Below, one piece after another: positions 59,822 through 64,000 of a DNA stretch of 64,000 bases. Under the pieces are notes generated by a model. The model was not told the DNA's origin. It saw only the letters and a list, made by a program, of their open reading frames with translations, and did no database searches. A program made the position numbers and the translations under genes. Positions within the stretch are counted from its first letter, which is position 1; the number at the start of each line of letters is the position of its first letter. This stretch comes from Streptomyces rapamycinicus NRRL 5491 (GTDB lineage: Bacteria; Actinomycetota; Actinomycetes; Streptomycetales; Streptomycetaceae): contig NZ_CP085193.1 of assembly GCF_024298965.1 (NCBI RefSeq), forward strand, positions 4,960,001 to 5,024,000, read 5' to 3'.

Positions 59822-61369
59822 ATGACGATCCCTCATCCGCGCCGTGGGCGCCGCCACGTTATGAACGGCTCGCCGGTTTCGGCGGCGGCCTCCGACACCG
59901 GCCGCCGTGGACCGGCCCTGGTGGTGCTGTGCCTGGTGCAGTTCATGCTCGTCCTGGACGACAACGTGGTGAGCGTGGCGCTCCCCAGCATCCGCGACGA
60001 CCTCGGCTTCACCGCCGCCGGCCTGGCCTGGGTCGTCAACGCCTACTTCCTCGCCTTCGGCGGGCTGTTGTTGCTCTTCGGCCGCATGGCCGACCTGTGG
60101 GGCCGCAGACGCGTCTTCCTGACCGGGGTGGCGCTGTTCGGCGCGGCGAGCCTGCTCTGTGGGCTGGCGCGGGAACCGTGGCAGCTTGTGGGCGGGCGGT
60201 TCGTCCAGGGCGCGGGAGCGGCCATGGCCAGTCCGGCCTCGCTGGCCCTGATCACCCTCCTGTTCCCCGGTGACAAGGAGCGTGCCAGGGCATTCGGCGT
60301 CTGGGGCGCCGTCGCGGCCTTGGGCGGCACCTCTGGCCTGGTGATATCCGGTGCGCTGACCGGCCTCGCATCCTGGCGCTGGATCTTCCTGATCAACCTG
60401 CCGGTGGCCCTCGTGGCGCTTGCCCTGCTCCCGCGCCTGGTCCCCGAGAGCCGGACCAGCCGCCCGGTACGCCTCGACATACCCGGTGCGGTACTGGGCA
60501 CCGGCGCCCTGGTGTCCCTGGTCTACGGGCTGCTCCAGACCGAATCGGGCTGGGGACGCGCCGCTGCCGGACCCCTGGTACTCGCCGTCGTCCTGGCCTT
60601 CGCGTTCATCACGGTCGAGGCCCGCACCGCGGAGCCGCTGGTACCGCTGTCGTTCCTGTCCTTCCGCGTCCGTGCCGTCGCCAACGGGGCGACCCTGCTG
60701 TTCTCCGCCGCCTTCTACGCGATGGCCTTCCTGCTGATGGTGCACCTGCAAACCGTGCTGGGCTACCGCCCCCTCGCGGCCGGCGTCGCCTACCTGCCCT
60801 ACGGCGCCGGGATCCTCGCGGGTATGTGGCTCTCCTCCCGGGCGGTGGCCGGGCTCGGCATGCGCTGGACGCTCATCATGTCGTTCCTGATCAGCGCGGC
60901 CGGACTGGTGCTGCTGTCCGGAGTGGCACCGAGCGACGGCTACGCCTCCGGAGTGCTGCCCGGCATGCTCGTCACGAGCCTCGGATGCGGACTGAGTCTG
61001 CCCGCCCTGACCGTCGCCGCGCTCACGGGCACGACCGAGGAGAACGCCGGCCTCGGCTCGGCCTTCCTGAGCTCGGTCCAACAGGTCGGTGGCGCGGTGG
61101 GCGTGGCGGTCCTGGTCGCGCTGGCCACCCGCCGCGGCAAGGCCCTGGCCGCGGCGGACGGCCCACGGCGTGCCGCGGCGGAAGGCTTCTCCCACGCGCT
61201 CTCCATCGCCGCCGCCCTCCTCGCGCTCGGCGCCGTCCTCATAGCCGCCCTGCTCGGGAAGGACCGCCATCCAGGTCACGCACTCGCCGGTAAGCTGACG
61301 GTCGATGCCGGAAACCCGCCAGCCCTCCCCACCGCCCCCGACGACGCCGCGGAAGACGTCACCTCATAG
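59822..61369 (+). CDS. MFS transporter, DHA2-type drug exporter
   Basis: A 515-residue exporter with 14 predicted helices. Motifs: QFMLVLDDNVVSVALPSI in helix 1, LFGRMADLWGRRRVFL (motif A), and QGAGAAMASPASLALITLLFP (motif C region). The substrate is unknown. Its last 65 bases overlap the next AraC gene in a different frame. It is flanked by AraC regulators on both sides. Confidence 0.93.
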   Translation: MTIPHPRRGRRHVMNGSPVSAAASDTGRRGPALVVLCLVQFMLVLDDNVVSVALPSIRDDLGFTAAGLAWVVNAYFLAFGGLLLLFGRMADLWGRRRVFLTGVALFGAASLLCGLAREPWQLVGGRFVQGAGAAMASPASLALITLLFPGDKERARAFGVWGAVAALGGTSGLVISGALTGLASWRWIFLINLPVALVALALLPRLVPESRTSRPVRLDIPGAVLGTGALVSLVYGLLQTESGWGRAAAGPLVLAVVLAFAFITVEARTAEPLVPLSFLSFRVRAVANGATLLFSAAFYAMAFLLMVHLQTVLGYRPLAAGVAYLPYGAGILAGMWLSSRAVAGLGMRWTLIMSFLISAAGLVLLSGVAPSDGYASGVLPGMLVTSLGCGLSLPALTVAALTGTTEENAGLGSAFLSSVQQVGGAVGVAVLVALATRRGKALAAADGPRRAAAEGFSHALSIAAALLALGAVLIAALLGKDRHPGHALAGKLTVDAGNPPALPTAPDDAAEDVTS

Positions 61370-62096
61370 CGGAGGAGGCTGGCTTCCCCACGGGTACCGC
61401 CTCGACACCCACTCCCACCCCCAGGGTCAGCTGGTGTACGCGGCCGCCGGTGCCCTGGCCACCACGACCGAGCGCGGGACCTGGGTCGCCCCGGCCAACC
61501 GGGTGACGTGGACGCCGCCCGGTTTCGACCACTCCCATCGCTTCTACGGCAGGACCGACGCCCGGCTGGTCGTCATCCCGGCCGAGCTGTGCGACGCGCT
61601 CGTGGCACATCCCAGCGTGTTCGCGGTGAGCCCCCTGCTGCGTGAGGCGCTGCTGGCGCTGACCGATCGGCGGGAGGTCAGGCCCGGCGCCCATGAACGG
61701 CTGCGCGCGGTGGTGATCGACGAGCTCACCGCGGCCCCCGAGCAGTCCCTGCACCTGCCCGAACCCCGTGACGACCGGCTGCGTGCCGTCACCGACCTCC
61801 TGCACGCCGACCCCGGCCGGACCACGACCCTGACCGGGCTGGGGCGGGCCGTGGGTGCGAGTGACCGCACGCTGAGCCGTCTGTTCCACACCGAGCTGGG
61901 CATGAGCTTCCACCGGTGGCGCACCATCCTGCGCATCCACCACGCCTTGGTCCATCTCACCAACGGCCGGTCCGTCACCGACACCGCGACGGAGTGCGGG
62001 TGGTCCAACCCGTCGGGCTTCATCGAGGCGTTCACCGAGGTCGTCGGGCAGACTCCGGGCCGCTATCGGGCGGGTCTGCGCGACGACGCGCGGTAG
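61305..62096 (+). CDS. AraC-family regulator with N-terminal cupin (second copy)
   Basis: A 263-residue regulator from ATG 61305. The cupin is PHGYRLDTHSHPQGQLVYAAAGALATTTERGTWVAPANRVTWTPPGF, and the HTH pair is GLGRAVGASDRTLSRLFHTELGMSFHRWRTILRIHHALVHLTNGRSVTDTATECGWSNPSGFIEAFTEVVGQTPGRYR. Its first 20 codons overlap the exporter's end; a later start is possible. It may regulate the following PobA-type monooxygenase gene 109 bases downstream. Confidence 0.9.
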   Translation: MPETRQPSPPPPTTPRKTSPHSGGGWLPHGYRLDTHSHPQGQLVYAAAGALATTTERGTWVAPANRVTWTPPGFDHSHRFYGRTDARLVVIPAELCDALVAHPSVFAVSPLLREALLALTDRREVRPGAHERLRAVVIDELTAAPEQSLHLPEPRDDRLRAVTDLLHADPGRTTTLTGLGRAVGASDRTLSRLFHTELGMSFHRWRTILRIHHALVHLTNGRSVTDTATECGWSNPSGFIEAFTEVVGQTPGRYRAGLRDDAR

Positions 62097-62205
62097 TTGG
62101 CGGCTTTTCGGTATTCGGTGTCCATTCATCAGTGGGCGGCGACGGCGGCCGGGTCCACAGTGGTGATCGGCACACCGCATCACCTTCAAGGAGGCTTGGA
62201 AATAC

Positions 62206-63390
62206 ATGTCCGAAACAGTCGAGGACACCGCCGTGGTCATCGTGGGGGCCGGGGTCGCCGGACTGACGCTCGGCAATTTCCTGTTGCGCAACGGCATCGG
62301 CTGCGTCGTTCTCGAAAAGCGCAGCCGGGAATATGTCGAGCGGCGACAGCGGGCCGGGACCATCGACAGCCGCGGAGTGCGCATGTTCCGCGCGTGGGGG
62401 CTCGAAGAGGTCGTGGAGAGTTTCGGCGCTCCGGAGGAATCGATAAGCTTCCGGATGGACGGAGAAGAGTTCACGCAGGATCTCTTCGACGACGAGGACG
62501 GCGATTTCGACGATATGGTGTTCTGCCCTCAGCAGGTCCTCGTCCGGAACCTCACGGACGCTTTCCTGCGGGACGGCGGAGACCTCCGTTACGAGTCCGC
62601 CGGCATCTCCCTCGAAGACATCGACAGCGCACGTCCGCGCGTCCGCTACCGGGACGCCTCGGGCGCGACACGGGTCGTCAACTGCGACTATCTCGCCGGC
62701 TGCGACGGCTACCACGGGGTCAGCAGGGAATCCGTCCCCGCCGGCGCCCTTACTCGTTACTCCTACGACTACGGGTACGCCTGGCTGAGCGTCCTGGCCG
62801 ATGTGACGCCGGACCCCTCGGCCATGGCGATCCATTCCCGCGGGCTGGCGGGAATCATCCCCCGTGGCACGACGGCCAGTCGTCTCTATCTCCAGTGCGC
62901 GCCGGACGACACCCTCGAGCAGTGGCCGGACGAGCGCGTCTGGAGCGAACTGGAAGCTCGTTTCGGTGTCCCCGTGGCGACCGGCCCGGTCCTCCACAAA
63001 CAAATCCTGCCGCTCCGGAGTGTGGTCTACAGCCCCATGAGCCACGGCAGGCTTTATCTGCTCGGAGACGCGGCGCACATTGTCCCCCCGATGAGCGCGA
63101 AGGGAATCAACCTCGCGCTCCACGACGCCGAAGTGTTCGCCCGTGCCGTCATCGCCCGGCTCCAGAAGGACGATCCGGCCCTGCTCACCGGCTACTCGGA
63201 GACCTGTCTGCGCCATGTCTGGAACTACCAGGCATACGCGGCATGGATCACCGAGATCATGCACAACGCCGGTGACGCGTCCTACGAAGGAGAGTTCCGC
63301 AAGCAGATCGCCCGGGCGGAACTGGAACGCCAATTCAGCTCGCCCACGGCGAACCGCCTCTTCGGCGAACTCGCCGCCGGGGTGAATTAG
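62206..63390 (+). CDS. pobA: FAD-dependent aromatic monooxygenase, 4-hydroxybenzoate 3-monooxygenase-like
   Basis: A 394-residue flavoprotein monooxygenase. The FAD site is VVIVGAGVAGL (Gly14, Gly16, Gly19), NADPH region CDGYHGVSR, and the flavin/substrate motif GDAAHIVPPMSAKGINLALHDAEV, closely resembling p-hydroxybenzoate hydroxylases; RHVWNYQAYAAWITEIMH is also in the family pattern. It would convert 4-hydroxybenzoate to protocatechuate with NAD(P)H and O2. ATG 62206 follows AAGGAGG. No beta-ketoadipate genes are adjacent, so a related substrate is possible. Confidence 0.88.
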   Translation: MSETVEDTAVVIVGAGVAGLTLGNFLLRNGIGCVVLEKRSREYVERRQRAGTIDSRGVRMFRAWGLEEVVESFGAPEESISFRMDGEEFTQDLFDDEDGDFDDMVFCPQQVLVRNLTDAFLRDGGDLRYESAGISLEDIDSARPRVRYRDASGATRVVNCDYLAGCDGYHGVSRESVPAGALTRYSYDYGYAWLSVLADVTPDPSAMAIHSRGLAGIIPRGTTASRLYLQCAPDDTLEQWPDERVWSELEARFGVPVATGPVLHKQILPLRSVVYSPMSHGRLYLLGDAAHIVPPMSAKGINLALHDAEVFARAVIARLQKDDPALLTGYSETCLRHVWNYQAYAAWITEIMHNAGDASYEGEFRKQIARAELERQFSSPTANRLFGELAAGVN

Positions 63391-63495
63391 GGCACCCCGC
63401 CGTCGGGGTAGCGGGCCGCGGACGGGTCTGGAGCGGACGTTCCGGGTTCTGTTTGAATGCTTCCTGTACCGAGCCGGTCCAGGAGGGACGGACAT

Positions 63496-64000
63496 ATGGT
63501 GTCCACGGAGAGCATTCTCGCGTTCGCGGCGATGTCGCTACTGGTGATCGTGATTCCGGGGCCGAGTGTGCTGTTCGTGGTCGGCCGGGCCCTCGCCTAC
63601 GGCCGTCGCACGGCCCTGGAGACGGTCCTCGGCAACGTCGTCGGCTGCTATCTGCTCGTGATCGCCGTGGCGTGGGGTCTCGGCGCGCTGGTGCAGAGCT
63701 CGGCGGCGGTGTTCACGGGCGTGAAGCTGGCAGGGGCGGCGTATCTCGTCCATCTGGGCGTGCAGGCGTTCCGGCGCCGCGGGGAGATGCGCGTGACGGA
63801 CATGGAGGCCCCGGCCCGTGCGCAGCGGGGCGATCTGCGCACGGTCCTGGACGGCATTTTCGTCGGCGTCACGAACCCGAAGGGCATCGTCTTCTTCGCG
63901 GCCGTGCTACCGCAGTTCGTCAACCACTCGGCGGGCCACCTTCCGCTGCAGATGATGGTGCTGGGTCTGGTCCCGGTCACCATCGGGCTGATCACGGACA
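63496..64000 (+). CDS. LysE/RhtB-family amino-acid exporter (C-terminal end beyond the window)
   Basis: The visible 168 residues start at ATG 63496 behind AGGAGG. The N-terminal helix pattern (LVIVIPGPSVLFVVGRALAYGRRTALETVLGNVVGCYLLV) and TNPKGIVFFAAVLPQFV are diagnostic of LysE/RhtB exporters, usually about 205 residues long with six helices. It exports amino acids or homoserine lactones. The gene is cut by the window end. Confidence 0.92.
   Translation, partial: MVSTESILAFAAMSLLVIVIPGPSVLFVVGRALAYGRRTALETVLGNVVGCYLLVIAVAWGLGALVQSSAAVFTGVKLAGAAYLVHLGVQAFRRRGEMRVTDMEAPARAQRGDLRTVLDGIFVGVTNPKGIVFFAAVLPQFVNHSAGHLPLQMMVLGLVPVTIGLITD

Overview
The window is high-GC actinobacterial DNA and reads as Streptomyces: frequent GTG starts, strong GC-rich third positions, purine-rich ribosome sites, tightly overlapping operons, and Streptomyces-type families throughout (SARP/TPR regulator, PucR regulator, CGNR zinc-finger regulators, GPP34, ROK/LacI sugar control, a family-1 sugar importer without its own ATPase). 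No phage structural genes, PKS/NRPS genes or CRISPR array were seen.

Layout. 1-3.1 kb: partial MarR regulator, DHA2 drug exporter with divergent TetR, SnoaL-like protein behind a MerR-type promoter. 3.1-8.5 kb: MerR regulator, SulP anion transporter, GbsR/MarR regulator divergent from a two-gene ABC-2 exporter. 8.6-24.8 kb: a long cation and membrane-stress region, with a CPA1 Na+/H+ antiporter preceded by a possible structured leader, CBS protein, NhaD/ArsB-type transporter, RCK protein with a degenerate channel-like core, PucR regulator, then a three-gene set (OB-fold membrane protein, flotillin, 1638-residue AAA+ ATPase), then KtrA/KtrB potassium uptake. 25-33.8 kb: a decayed region around tRNA-Arg(CCT), with a broken tyrosine integrase, truncated HTH regulator, DUF998 protein, a SARP remnant, a condensation-type acyltransferase broken by a 19-bp duplication, GPP34 protein, DUF3159 protein and TetR. 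34-37.2 kb: two parallel modules of a CGNR regulator divergent from a hydrolase. 37.2-39.9 kb: arsenic operon (arsR, acr3, arsC, acetyltransferase remnant) divergent from an ArsI/CadI dioxygenase. 40-44.7 kb: secreted beta-helix protein and an XRE-regulator cluster of small proteins plus a methyltransferase. 44.8-47.6 kb: a 2.76-kb IS481-type transposon carrying two passenger genes. 47.6-64 kb: RibD-like reductase, a mannoside-utilisation cluster (ROK, LacI, ManA, importer, GH38), two AraC regulators around an MFS exporter, a PobA-type monooxygenase and a partial LysE exporter.

The strongest candidates for something undescribed are the transposon (exact 25-bp terminal inverted repeats, 6-bp target duplication, a transposase lacking its first catalytic Asp, and a dehydrogenase/TetR cargo with a double operator), the OB-fold/flotillin/giant AAA+ module inside an ion-transport region, and several unusual cis elements: twin CTAACC/GGTTA dyads with identical spacing, and a three-unit 15-bp iteron array. 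Three genes carry an apparent single-base deletion in short G/C runs, so sequence error has to be excluded before they are called pseudogenes.
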